A stretch of 15,843 nt of DNA from Sterolibacterium sp964437515 (GTDB taxonomy: Bacteria; Pseudomonadota; Gammaproteobacteria; Burkholderiales; Rhodocyclaceae): NCBI GenBank assembly GCA_964437515.1, contig CAYTHB010000064.1:1-15843 (forward strand), read 5' to 3'. The notes beneath the pieces are model-generated. The model was not told the DNA's origin, made no database searches, and saw only the letters and a program-made list of their open reading frames with translations. The position numbers and the translations under genes are program-made. Positions 5,828 to 12,983 of this stretch are shown here, one piece after another. Positions within the stretch are counted from its first letter, which is position 1. Each line of letters opens with the position of its first letter.

Positions 5828-7840
5828 TTAACGCAATTCAATCTTGCCATTGCCTGCAACGGCGGCCTTCAGCCGTGCCAACAATTCCTCCCAATCCACC
5901 CGCCGATTGTAGCCGATGACATTCAGCGCGGGCAGTCCGCCGCCCTTGACCAGCACAAAACCTTGCGCGGGCAAATGGGTGGTCGCACCCGGCACACCCA
6001 ATCGCCCTGCCCACTCATCCAGGCGATCGGCAGGAGCGTCTATCCCACCCATCAAACACACGCCGTTCAGCAGACGGCAACGCAAGCCGATCCGCTCATA
6101 GCCAAAAGTCTCGAACACTTGCAAGAAACTGCGCTGTATCGCAGCCGCCGCTCCCGCACCGCCCAATGAAGAAATGTTCTGCACAGCACGCTGGCTAATA
6201 CGTTTTGGATAGTCGCCTGGTGTGCTATTGACCACTGCATCAAAAGCCAAAGGACGTACCCCTGCCATCACCAGCCCCTTCACATCGGCATCGACATAAC
6301 CGCTAATCTCGCCAAACGAGAAGGTTTTGGTCATCATATTCAAATCCAGATGCCGCGCCATGATATCGGCCTGCAAGCGCGGCAGCGCGCCGAAAGGCTC
6401 GATCAATTTGAGCGCATCCAGAGCCAGATAGCCATCAAACACCGAGACCATCACCTGCCCCTCCAGCGTCAGCGTGCCGTTCGCATATTGCATTTTGGGA
6501 ATGGCGGCGGAGAGCACGCCCTCCATCTTCGGCCAACCGAGGGCTTGCGTCAGTCGCGGCATGGCCACCGGCTCCAGTGCTGCACCTAAATGCCAGTGCC
6601 ATGCATCCGCGGCATGTTCGAGATGCAGGTTCTCCAGCAGCAAACGCCCATCGAGCAACGGAATCGCCAACTGCGGCAAGTCGAATTGGCTACCGCGCAT
6701 CGCCAACGAACCGGCAAACCCGCCGATCGGCAATGCCCCCAGATTTCCGCCGGTCACACGAAAATCAGCTTGGGATGCGGCATCGCGTCGCCACGGGATG
6801 CGTGCCGTCAAGCCTTGCAACTGATGACGGCCCGTTTCCAGATGGGCATTTTGCAAATCCACGTCCAGTTTTTGCAGACCCTGCGTATCCAATGCAGCGG
6901 ATACTTGCGCCTGCCCGCTCAGGTTCAACTTGGGGCCTGCCCGCGCATCCAGCCAAGGTTGCAGCCACTGCGCGCCCAGCACCGCCAGATCAAGCGGTGC
7001 GCTATGCACTTCTGCCATCAGCAAGCGACCGGGTTCTTTAGCACGAGCAGGCTGCCATTGCAGGCTGCCTCGCACCTCTCCCAAGCCATCCAGTGCCCAT
7101 GTCGCCCGATCGACCGTCCAGCGTTGTGGACTCAGTTGCCCGGTGGCTGCCAGACGCATCGGCTTGTTCTGGTAAAACGGTGCGATATACCACTCGCCGC
7201 GCTGCCAATCGAGTGATGATTGCCACGCCCAGTCAGCCTTGTCGCGCCGTGCCTTGATTGCCAAAGTTGCCGAAATCTTGTCACCGGCCTGCGTCCCCGC
7301 CGCATTGCCAAAGGCCGCCTCTTTCAGGCTCAACGTGCCATCCAACTGCGTCGCCTGAAGATTGATGCGCGCATCAAATTGTCCTGCAGGATGCCAGTCA
7401 GCAAGCTCAGGCAGCAACGTGGGGAGCGTTGCAAGGCTGGCATTTTGCACTGTGAGTTCGAGATGTTGTGTTTTTGGCTGATAGCTGAATTCAAGCGGAA
7501 TCAGCGCAGAACTACCCTGCTGCAATTCGCCACGACGGCAGCGCACGACATCCTTCGACAGCGAAAACTCGCCGCAGCGCAAATGCAGCTTTTCCCACAC
7601 ACGCGCACCTAGGCGCAAACGCCCGATCTCCAGCGCGGCAGCATTATTTTGCGGCTCCTGCGCCAAACGTAAGGAAAGCTGTTGCGCTGAAAAAGCTGGA
7701 TGTTCAACAGCCGCGAGCTGGATATCCAAGGTTTGCGCTGCGAGGGGTGACAGGCAGCTAAGGAGAAAAAACAGGGTGCAGAGAAAAAATAAAATGGGGG
7801 AGAATCTGGGGCTACGATTTTCAAAGCCATGGCTCATCAT
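5828..7840 (-). CDS. ydbH: YdbH-family intermembrane phospholipid transport protein
   Basis: A 670-residue AsmA-like protein of the YdbH family (E. coli YdbH is about 880 residues), which spans the periplasm and is partly redundant with TamB and YhdP in phospholipid transport. An N-terminal hydrophobic segment (about 14-32) is followed by long beta-rich sequence. The C-terminal signature is clear: KRISQRAVQNISSLGG, GYERIGLRCRLLNGVCLMGG and a final WEELLARLKAA region. The ATG at 7840 has GGGAG (7850-7854) nine bases upstream. The frame stays open another 152 codons upstream, but that stretch is repeat DNA and reads as 16-residue repeats, so it is excluded. The hydrophobic segment ends in LLSCLSPLAAQ, which could be a signal peptide, an anchor or a weak lipobox. 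Confidence 0.88.
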   Translation of the reverse strand: MMSHGFENRSPRFSPILFFLCTLFFLLSCLSPLAAQTLDIQLAAVEHPAFSAQQLSLRLAQEPQNNAAALEIGRLRLGARVWEKLHLRCGEFSLSKDVVRCRRGELQQGSSALIPLEFSYQPKTQHLELTVQNASLATLPTLLPELADWHPAGQFDARINLQATQLDGTLSLKEAAFGNAAGTQAGDKISATLAIKARRDKADWAWQSSLDWQRGEWYIAPFYQNKPMRLAATGQLSPQRWTVDRATWALDGLGEVRGSLQWQPARAKEPGRLLMAEVHSAPLDLAVLGAQWLQPWLDARAGPKLNLSGQAQVSAALDTQGLQKLDVDLQNAHLETGRHQLQGLTARIPWRRDAASQADFRVTGGNLGALPIGGFAGSLAMRGSQFDLPQLAIPLLDGRLLLENLHLEHAADAWHWHLGAALEPVAMPRLTQALGWPKMEGVLSAAIPKMQYANGTLTLEGQVMVSVFDGYLALDALKLIEPFGALPRLQADIMARHLDLNMMTKTFSFGEISGYVDADVKGLVMAGVRPLAFDAVVNSTPGDYPKRISQRAVQNISSLGGAGAAAAIQRSFLQVFETFGYERIGLRCRLLNGVCLMGGIDAPADRLDEWAGRLGVPGATTHLPAQGFVLVKGGGLPALNVIGYNRRVDWEELLARLKAAVAGNGKIELR

Positions 7841-7849
7841 CTCCGCAGG

Positions 7850-7854
7850 CTCCC
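7850..7854 (-). promoter_or_regulatory. Ribosome binding site of ydbH
   Basis: GGGAG on the minus strand, nine bases from the ATG at 7840. It decides the start within a frame that is open far upstream. It lies one base from the inner edge of the inverted-repeat arm, so the element ends where the translation signal begins. Confidence 0.6.
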
Positions 7855-7855
7855 A

Positions 7856-7901
7856 CCACCCCGTCCGGCTTCGCCGTCCACCCCTCCGGAGGAGGGGAAT
7901 T
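7856..7901 (+). repeat. REP-like double-hairpin repeat, left arm
   Basis: A 46-base arm that matches the reverse complement of 8225-8270 at 43 of 46 positions by eye; the three differences lie in one loop (GGA versus AAC). It contains two small stem-loops, CGGC-TTC-GCCG and CCCCTCC-GGA-GGAGGGG. This form is typical of dispersed REP-type or small non-autonomous elements. No transposase is nearby. Confidence 0.8.
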
Positions 7902-7906
7902 TTCAA

Positions 7907-8146
7907 CCGTCCCGAGTCTGACGAGCCAGATCTCCAGAGTCGTGAAATTTTCGACCGACCTGGCTCTGGCGATCCACCACTCCAGAGAAGGTGAATTTTC
8001 GACCGCTCCGACCCTGGTGGGGCACCCCTCTCGAAGAGAGAAATTTTCGACCGCCCAGACTCTGACGAGCCAGCCCTCCAGAGGCGAAGAGTTTTCGACC
8101 ACACCAACCCTGACGGGCTGCCCCTCCAGAAGAGGGGAGCTTTCAA
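7907..8146 (+). repeat. Tandem array of five 48-base units
   Basis: Five consecutive units start at 7907, 7955, 8003, 8051 and 8099, each exactly 48 bases. Most begin CCG and end TTTTCGA or TTTCAA. The units at 7907 and 8051 agree at about 38 of 48 positions by hand. Most keep a small CTCC-AGAG type stem in the middle. The left arm aligns with the units once a two-base gap is allowed (46 bases from 7861), so arm and array share an origin. Units differ throughout and there are no separate spacers, so this is not a CRISPR array. Confidence 0.85.
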
Positions 8147-8224
8147 ACAGTGAATGAGAGTTTCATACAATGATTGAAAACCATATCCTTCGTGCAAAAA
8201 GATATTCATCCAGCAAGCACGAAC

Positions 8225-8270
8225 AATTCCCCTCCGTTGGAGGGGTGGACGGCGAAGCCGGACGGGGTGG
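8225..8270 (-). repeat. REP-like double-hairpin repeat, right arm
   Basis: Inverted partner of 7856-7901, with 43 of 46 bases identical after reverse complementing. The stem CCCCTCC/GGAGGGG here has the loop GTT on the plus strand. It lies 38 bases beyond the cysM stop codon, so transcripts from cysM into ydbH would carry both arms, which could pair with each other over about 46 bases. Confidence 0.8.
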
Positions 8271-8308
8271 TTTTCACAACAAACGCTCGTCGCCAATCTG
8301 GCTGAAAA

Positions 8309-9205
8309 CTAAGCGGGAAATACACCCGTCGATAAATAACGGTCACCCCGATCACAGACGATGGTGACGATGACGGCATTCTCGATCCGCTCGGCGACAC
8401 GCAACGCCACAGCCAACGCACCACCTGAAGAAATACCGGCAAAGATGCCTTCTTCGATCGCCAAGCGACGGGTACAGTCTTCAGCAGCCGACTGACCGAC
8501 GGATTCAATAACATCGACCCGATGCCGTTCAAAAATTTTCGGCAGATAGACTTCCGGCCATTTGCGTATCCCGGGGATCTGCGCGCCGTCTTCGGGCTGG
8601 CAGCCGATAATCTGGATAGCGGGGTTTTGTTCTTTGAGATAGCGCGAAACGCCCATGATGGTGCCGGTCGTGCCCATGCTGCTGACAAAATGCGTCACCC
8701 GCCCCTGTGTGCCCTGCCAGATTTCCGGGCCGGTACTGCGATAGTGCGCCAGAGGATTATCGGGGTTGGCAAACTGATCCAGGATCACACCACGCCCCTC
8801 ATTACGCAACTGCTCGGCAAAATCGCGTGCCGCTTCCATGCCGCCCGACTTCGGCGTCAAAATCAATTCTGCCCCATACGCCCGCATGCTCTGTCGGCGT
8901 TCGACGGTTTGATTTTCCGGCATCACCAGAACCATGCGATAGCCCCGCATCGCCGCCACCATTGCCAGCGCAATGCCGGTATTGCCGCTGGTCGCTTCGA
9001 TCAGGGTATCGCCCGGCTTGATTTCGCCGCGCGATTCGGCACCAAGAATCATCGACAACGCCGGTCTATCTTTCACCGAACCGGCCGGGTTATTGCCTTC
9101 CAGCTTGGCGAGAATGGTGTTATTGCGGCGTTGGTTATCCACGCCCGGGATGCGCTTGAGGCATACCAGCGGGGTGTTGCCCACATAATTTTCTAGCGTG
9201 TCGAT
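8309..9205 (-). CDS. cysM: Cysteine synthase B (O-acetylserine sulfhydrylase B)
   Basis: A 298-residue PLP-dependent enzyme that makes cysteine from O-acetylserine and sulfide or thiosulfate. It closely follows E. coli CysM (303 residues): PLP lysine K45 in NPAGSVKDRPA, phosphate loop TSGNTG, AHYRSTGPEIWQ, VSSMGTTGT, and ending GDRYLSTGVF. The first ATG, GTG or TTG in frame after the comEA stop is GTG at 9184, which would remove the conserved start DTLENYVGNTPLV. Beginning instead at ATC 9205 aligns residue for residue with E. coli MSTLEQTIGNTPLV and sits six bases after AGGAG (9212-9216). I therefore annotate ATC as the likely start. The alternatives are a sequence error for ATG, or a shortened protein from GTG without a ribosome site. 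It follows comEA by 14 bases. Confidence 0.93.
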   Translation of the reverse strand: MDTLENYVGNTPLVCLKRIPGVDNQRRNNTILAKLEGNNPAGSVKDRPALSMILGAESRGEIKPGDTLIEATSGNTGIALAMVAAMRGYRMVLVMPENQTVERRQSMRAYGAELILTPKSGGMEAARDFAEQLRNEGRGVILDQFANPDNPLAHYRSTGPEIWQGTQGRVTHFVSSMGTTGTIMGVSRYLKEQNPAIQIIGCQPEDGAQIPGIRKWPEVYLPKIFERHRVDVIESVGQSAAEDCTRRLAIEEGIFAGISSGGALAVALRVAERIENAVIVTIVCDRGDRYLSTGVFPA

Positions 9206-9211
9206 GATGTG

Positions 9212-9216
9212 CTCCT
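9212..9216 (-). promoter_or_regulatory. Shine-Dalgarno that decides the cysM start
   Basis: AGGAG on the minus strand, six bases before the ATC at 9205 and 27 bases before the GTG at 9184. Its spacing supports initiation at ATC and not at GTG. Confidence 0.7.
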
Positions 9217-9219
9217 GAT

Positions 9220-9591
9220 TTATTTTTTCGTGGCCTTGGCAGGCATGGCAGGTGCGGCAGGCATAGCAGGAGCGGCAGGTGCTGCGGATACTGCGGACTT
9301 GGCAGGTGCTGCGGGTGCTGCTGGCTTGGCACTCTCACCACCGGACACGGTAATCTCGTTCTTCAGCTTGTTGACTGTTGCATCGCCAAACCCCTTGACG
9401 CGCTTGAGATCTTCAATCGTTTTGAAAGGGCCATTCTTGCTGCGGTCATCCACAATCGCCTTGGCTTTGGCCGGGCCGACACCAGGCAGCTTGTCGAGCT
9501 CTTCCTGTGTGGCGGTATTGAGGTTGATGGCGGCGAAAGCGCACTGCACGGCAACCAGCCAAACGAACAGAATCTGGAACAGCTTTTTCAT
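9220..9591 (-). CDS. comEA: ComEA-like helix-hairpin-helix DNA-binding protein
   Basis: A 123-residue exported protein. A signal peptide (1-20, cut after AFA) is followed by the helix-hairpin-helix domain of ComEA: INLNTATQEELDKLPGVGPA (22-41) and then FKTIEDLKRVKGFGDATV. In competent Gram-negative bacteria periplasmic ComEA binds incoming DNA and ratchets it across the outer membrane. Many betaproteobacteria keep such a small ComEA. The C-terminal tail (about 85-123) is low-complexity Ala/Pro with Lys at the end. AAGGAG (9600-9605) lies eight bases before the ATG. It sits between hldD and cysM in the same direction. DNA uptake in this organism is inferred only. Confidence 0.88.
   Translation of the reverse strand: MKKLFQILFVWLVAVQCAFAAINLNTATQEELDKLPGVGPAKAKAIVDDRSKNGPFKTIEDLKRVKGFGDATVNKLKNEITVSGGESAKPAAPAAPAKSAVSAAPAAPAMPAAPAMPAKATKK
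9232..9330 (-). repeat. Degenerate GC-rich repeat coding the comEA Ala/Pro tail
   Basis: The 3' end of comEA is built from repeated short Ala-Ala-Pro and Ala-Met-Pro codon blocks, which on the plus strand read as recurring GGCAGGTGC-like words. Such stretches change length easily by slippage. Confidence 0.6.
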
Positions 9592-9615
9592 GAGTTTTAC
9601 TCCTTGGGTTAAAAA

Positions 9616-10605
9616 TCAGTTTTGCAACAGTTGTTGAACATACTGCTCGACACCCTGCTCCACCGTGGCGAACTCGCCACGATAGCCCGCTGCCCGCAGT
9701 TGCGTCAAATCGGCTTGCGTGAAGCTCTGGTACTTGCCACGCAATGCTTCGGGAAAAGTAATGTACTCGATGAGCCCTTGCGTCTGCAATTCAAGCAACG
9801 ACAAGGCCGACAGCCCTTGTGCAGCACGACAGGTGTTCACGGTGGCGACCGCCACATCATTGAACGACTGCGCGCGGCCAGTCCCCAGATTGAAAATGCC
9901 GGAACAAGGCTGCTCCAGAAAATGCAGGTTCACCTTGACGACATCCTCGACAAACACGAAGTCGCGCAGTTGCTCGCCATTGCCGCGCCCATCGCAGCCT
10001 TCAAAGAGGCGCACCTTGCCTTCTGCCTGATACTGGTTCGTGAAATGAAACGCCACCGAAGCCATGCGCCCCTTGTGCTGTTCGCGTGGACCATAGACAT
10101 TGAAGTAGCGAAAGCCGGTCACCGGCGAATTCGCCTCGGGCAAGCGGCGACGCACCAGCTGGTCAAAGAGAAACTTTGAATAAGCATACACATTGAGCGG
10201 CGCTTCACACTCGCGCGCTTCGCGAAACTGGCTGCCACCGCCATACACCGAAGCCGACGAGGCATACAGAAACGGCACTTCCTGTTCGAGACAGTAATCC
10301 AGCAGCGTGGCCGAATAGCGGTAGTTGTTCTCCATCATGTAACGCCCGTCGGTCGCCATGGTGTCGGAACACGCACCCTCATGCAGAATGGCTTCGACAC
10401 AGCCATCGAAATGCCCTTGCGCCACCAGCTCGATGAATTCATGCTTATCGAGATAATCGGCAATCTCGCAATCCACGAGGTTGCGGAATTTATCGGCACG
10501 TTCGAGGTTATCGACGGCGATGATCTGTGTCTCGCCGCGCTCGTTCAGACCTTTGACAAGATTCGCGCCGATGAATCCGGCGGCTCCGGTCACGATGGTG
10601 TACAT
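9616..10605 (-). CDS. hldD: ADP-L-glycero-D-manno-heptose 6-epimerase
   Basis: A 329-residue short-chain dehydrogenase-type epimerase that converts ADP-D-glycero-D-manno-heptose to the L-glycero form used in the LPS inner core. The NAD(P)-binding loop GAAGFIG is at 7-13, SSASVYGG is at 116-123, and the catalytic Y140/K144 pair (YAYSK) matches the E. coli positions. FRYFNVYGPREQHKGRMAS and FVFVEDVV are also typical. Two ATGs are close together. The one at 10605 is chosen because AAGGGAG (10613-10619) lies seven bases upstream and it overlaps the kinase stop as TGATG. The ATG at 10611 would be one base from the ribosome site. It works directly downstream of HldA in the same pathway. Confidence 0.95.
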   Translation of the reverse strand: MYTIVTGAAGFIGANLVKGLNERGETQIIAVDNLERADKFRNLVDCEIADYLDKHEFIELVAQGHFDGCVEAILHEGACSDTMATDGRYMMENNYRYSATLLDYCLEQEVPFLYASSASVYGGGSQFREARECEAPLNVYAYSKFLFDQLVRRRLPEANSPVTGFRYFNVYGPREQHKGRMASVAFHFTNQYQAEGKVRLFEGCDGRGNGEQLRDFVFVEDVVKVNLHFLEQPCSGIFNLGTGRAQSFNDVAVATVNTCRAAQGLSALSLLELQTQGLIEYITFPEALRGKYQSFTQADLTQLRAAGYRGEFATVEQGVEQYVQQLLQN

Positions 10606-11555
10606 CAACATGCTCCCTTCAGTTCATCCAGCGTCGCTACCGCCGTTCCCAGTTTGCCGACCACAATGCCCGCGGCGCGATTGGCAAACTGCATCGCCGT
10701 CGCCAGATCGAGACCGCTGCCCAACATCACCGCAAGCGTGGCGATCACCGTATCGCCCGCGCCGCTGACATCGAACACTTCGCGGGCAATCGCCGCTTCA
10801 TGCAAGGCTCCCTCCGCATGAAATAAAGTCATGCCTTCTTCCGAGCGCGTCACCAGCAAAGCCTGCAAATCGAGTTCATCGCGCAGGCGTTGTGCACGCT
10901 CCAGCAAATCTGCTTCGCTATGCCAGCGACCGGTCACTTGACGCAACTCGGCGCGATTGGGCGTGAGCAAGGTCGCGCCGGTATAGCGGGAATAATCATC
11001 GCCCTTGGGATCGACCAGCACCGGCTTGCCGGCGGCGCGCGCCAGACGGATCATTTCAGTGATATGCGTCAGCCCACCCTTGCCGTAGTCGGAGAGGATG
11101 ACCACATCACACTCCGGTAAGCGCGACTCGAACTCAGCCAGCTTGCTTTGCAAAACCTCATGTGTCGGCCAGGTTTCAAAGTCGATACGCAGCAACTGCT
11201 GCTGCCGGCCAATCACCCGCAGCTTGACCGTGGTCGACAGCTGCGCGTCCTCATGCAGACAGCAACGGATGTTTTCAGCCGCTAACAAACGATCCAGTGC
11301 TTGCCCCGCCTCGTCGTTACCCACTACCGAAATCAGCGTCGCCTGCGCACCGAGTGCAGCGACATTGCGCGCCACGTTCGCCGCGCCCCCCGGACGTTCT
11401 TCAAGGCGTTCCACCTTCACCACCGGCACGGGGGCTTCAGGCGAAATCCGGCTGACATCGCCAAACCAGTAACGATCGAGCATCACATCGCCCACCACCA
11501 GGATGCGGGCGGGTGAGGTATCTGGAATGCAGAGTGTGGGTTGATGTTCCTTCAT
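10605..11555 (-). CDS. hldA: D-glycero-beta-D-manno-heptose-7-phosphate kinase (RfaE1 / HldE kinase domain)
   Basis: A 316-residue PfkB/ribokinase-family kinase that phosphorylates D-glycero-D-manno-heptose 7-phosphate at C1 in ADP-heptose synthesis. VVGDVMLDRYW (20-30), RPGGAANVARN (54-64) and the catalytic FDVSGAGDT (D268) are visible. The protein ends after the kinase domain. The adenylyltransferase domain fused in E. coli HldE is absent, as is usual in betaproteobacteria, where rfaE2/hldC is a separate gene (not in this window). The ATG overlaps the ugd stop (ATGA). No strong ribosome site is visible, so coupling to ugd translation is likely. Its stop overlaps the hldD start. Confidence 0.93.
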   Translation of the reverse strand: MKEHQPTLCIPDTSPARILVVGDVMLDRYWFGDVSRISPEAPVPVVKVERLEERPGGAANVARNVAALGAQATLISVVGNDEAGQALDRLLAAENIRCCLHEDAQLSTTVKLRVIGRQQQLLRIDFETWPTHEVLQSKLAEFESRLPECDVVILSDYGKGGLTHITEMIRLARAAGKPVLVDPKGDDYSRYTGATLLTPNRAELRQVTGRWHSEADLLERAQRLRDELDLQALLVTRSEEGMTLFHAEGALHEAAIAREVFDVSGAGDTVIATLAVMLGSGLDLATAMQFANRAAGIVVGKLGTAVATLDELKGAC

Positions 11556-12874
11556 TTTCGACCAATGGAATAGTATTCCAGCCCTGCCTCGCGCACCTGC
11601 ACGGGGTCGTACAGATTGCGTCCATCAAATATGACGGGAGATTTCAGTGCGGCTTGTATCGCGGCAAAATCCGGGCTCTTGAAAGCACGCCATTCGGTGA
11701 CGATCAGCAAGGCATCCGCCCCATTGAGTGCTGCCTGGGGATTATCGACATAGGTAAGACGCGGCTCATCGCCATAGATACGCCGCGCTTCCTCGATGGC
11801 CACCGGGTCATGCGCGCAGATCGTCGCACCACGCGCCAGCAGCGCGTCAATCAGCACCCGACTCGGGGCTTCGCGCATGTCATCGGTATTCGGCTTGAAT
11901 GCCAAGCCCCACAGGGCGAAATGTCGCCCGGACAAATCTTCGCCGTAACGCTGAATGATCTTGTTGGGTAGCACCTGTTTCTGCGCTTCATTCGCCGCTT
12001 CGACGGCCTGCAACAAGTGCAGCGTCTGCCCGACATCTTCGGCCGTGCGAAACAAGGCCTGTACATCCTTGGGAAAGCAGGAGCCGCCGTAACCGCAGCC
12101 CGCATAGAGAAAGTGATAGCCGATACGCGGGTCGGAGCCGATGCCCTGACGCACCATTTCGATATCCGCTCCCAGCTTTTCAGCCAGCAACGCCAGTTCA
12201 TTCATGAACGAAATGCGCGTCGCCAGCATGGCATTGGCGGCGTATTTGGTCAGCTCCGCCGAAGGCACATCCATCACCAGCAAGCGTTCGTGATTGCGCT
12301 GGAATGGGGCATAAAGCTGGCGCATCACGTTAATGGCACGTGGGTCGGATGAGCCGATCACGATCCGGTCGGGGCGCATGAAGTCGGCAATCGCCGCGCC
12401 CTCCTTGAGAAACTCCGGATTGGAGACCACGCTGAACTCCAGCGTGACAGCGCGACGCTGCAATTCTTCCGCAATACACGCGCTGACCTTGTCGGCCGTG
12501 CCCACGGGAACCGTGGATTTATCCACCACCACCTTGTAGCCGCTCATGTGCTGACCGATACTGCGCGCAGCGGCCAGCACATATTGCAAATCCGCCGAGC
12601 CATCTTCATTGGGAGGCGTGCCGACCGCAATAAAAATGACATGACCATGTGCCATCGCCTGCGCGGTATCTGTAGTGAACTTCAGGCGACCCGCCTGCAC
12701 GTTGCGCGCCACCAATTCATCGAGCCCCGGCTCATGGATCGGAATACCACCTTCATTGAGGAAGCGGATCTTTTCGGCATTCACATCCAGACAGAGCACG
12801 TCATTGCCAACATCGGCCAGACAAGCCCCACTGACCAAACCCACATAGCCTGTACCGATAACGGTAATTTTCAT
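11552..12874 (-). CDS. ugd: UDP-glucose 6-dehydrogenase
   Basis: A 440-residue NAD-dependent enzyme that oxidises UDP-glucose to UDP-glucuronate, a precursor for capsule, exopolysaccharide or LPS sugars. The Rossmann motif GTGYVG is at 7-12, the conserved Lys is in SAELTKYAANA (K210), and the catalytic cysteine is C266 in GYGGSCFPKD. The C-terminal NAD(P)-binding-like domain contains GLAFKPNTDDMREAPS. Length is normal for the bacterial family. The start fits the family (MKITVIGTGYVGL), although no good Shine-Dalgarno is visible upstream. It is separated from lapB by 109 bases, so it may begin its own transcription unit, followed by hldA and hldD. Confidence 0.96.
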   Translation of the reverse strand: MKITVIGTGYVGLVSGACLADVGNDVLCLDVNAEKIRFLNEGGIPIHEPGLDELVARNVQAGRLKFTTDTAQAMAHGHVIFIAVGTPPNEDGSADLQYVLAAARSIGQHMSGYKVVVDKSTVPVGTADKVSACIAEELQRRAVTLEFSVVSNPEFLKEGAAIADFMRPDRIVIGSSDPRAINVMRQLYAPFQRNHERLLVMDVPSAELTKYAANAMLATRISFMNELALLAEKLGADIEMVRQGIGSDPRIGYHFLYAGCGYGGSCFPKDVQALFRTAEDVGQTLHLLQAVEAANEAQKQVLPNKIIQRYGEDLSGRHFALWGLAFKPNTDDMREAPSRVLIDALLARGATICAHDPVAIEEARRIYGDEPRLTYVDNPQAALNGADALLIVTEWRAFKSPDFAAIQAALKSPVIFDGRNLYDPVQVREAGLEYYSIGRK

Positions 12875-12983
12875 TTAAGCGGCTGTACAGATAAAAAGAG
12901 AATTTTAACGAGCTCACGCATCGGCAAGACATGGTGAAACAAAAAAAACCGCCCTTTTCGTCGCGCCCAACACTCGCAACGAG
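12875..12983 (-). other. Gap between lapB and ugd
   Basis: On the minus strand the lapB stop is followed by a five-base-pair hairpin, ACTCG-TTG-CGAGT (12972-12984), a GC-rich stretch and a run of eight T (12941-12948). The T run is too far from the hairpin to be a classic intrinsic terminator. An AT-richer stretch nearer ugd could contain its promoter, but no matched -35/-10 pair with good spacing was found. Confidence 0.4.

Larger units (their letters stand above)
7841..8308. other. 468-base intergenic region occupied by a repeat element
   Basis: There is no credible gene here. Several frames on both strands are open only because the 48-base repeat unit is a multiple of three and lacks stops. 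From right to left on the minus strand it holds about 38 bases after cysM, an inverted-repeat arm (8225-8270), a 78-base AT-richer spacer (8147-8224), the tandem array (7907-8146) and the other arm (7856-7901). No convincing promoter was found, although the spacer is the most AT-rich part and the best place to look for one serving ydbH. No target-site duplication was seen outside the arms. Confidence 0.75.

Noticed and set aside
7907..8146. CRISPR array
   Set aside because: The units vary along their whole length, touch each other without spacers, and no cas gene is present.
7841..8296. A 152-codon upstream extension of YdbH
   Set aside because: It runs through the inverted arms and the 48-base array and reads as 16-residue repeats in this and other frames on both strands. 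The family start and ribosome site are at 7840.
10603..10611. Start of hldD at 10611
   Set aside because: It would be one base from the Shine-Dalgarno. The ATG at 10605 has ideal spacing and fits the family N-terminus.
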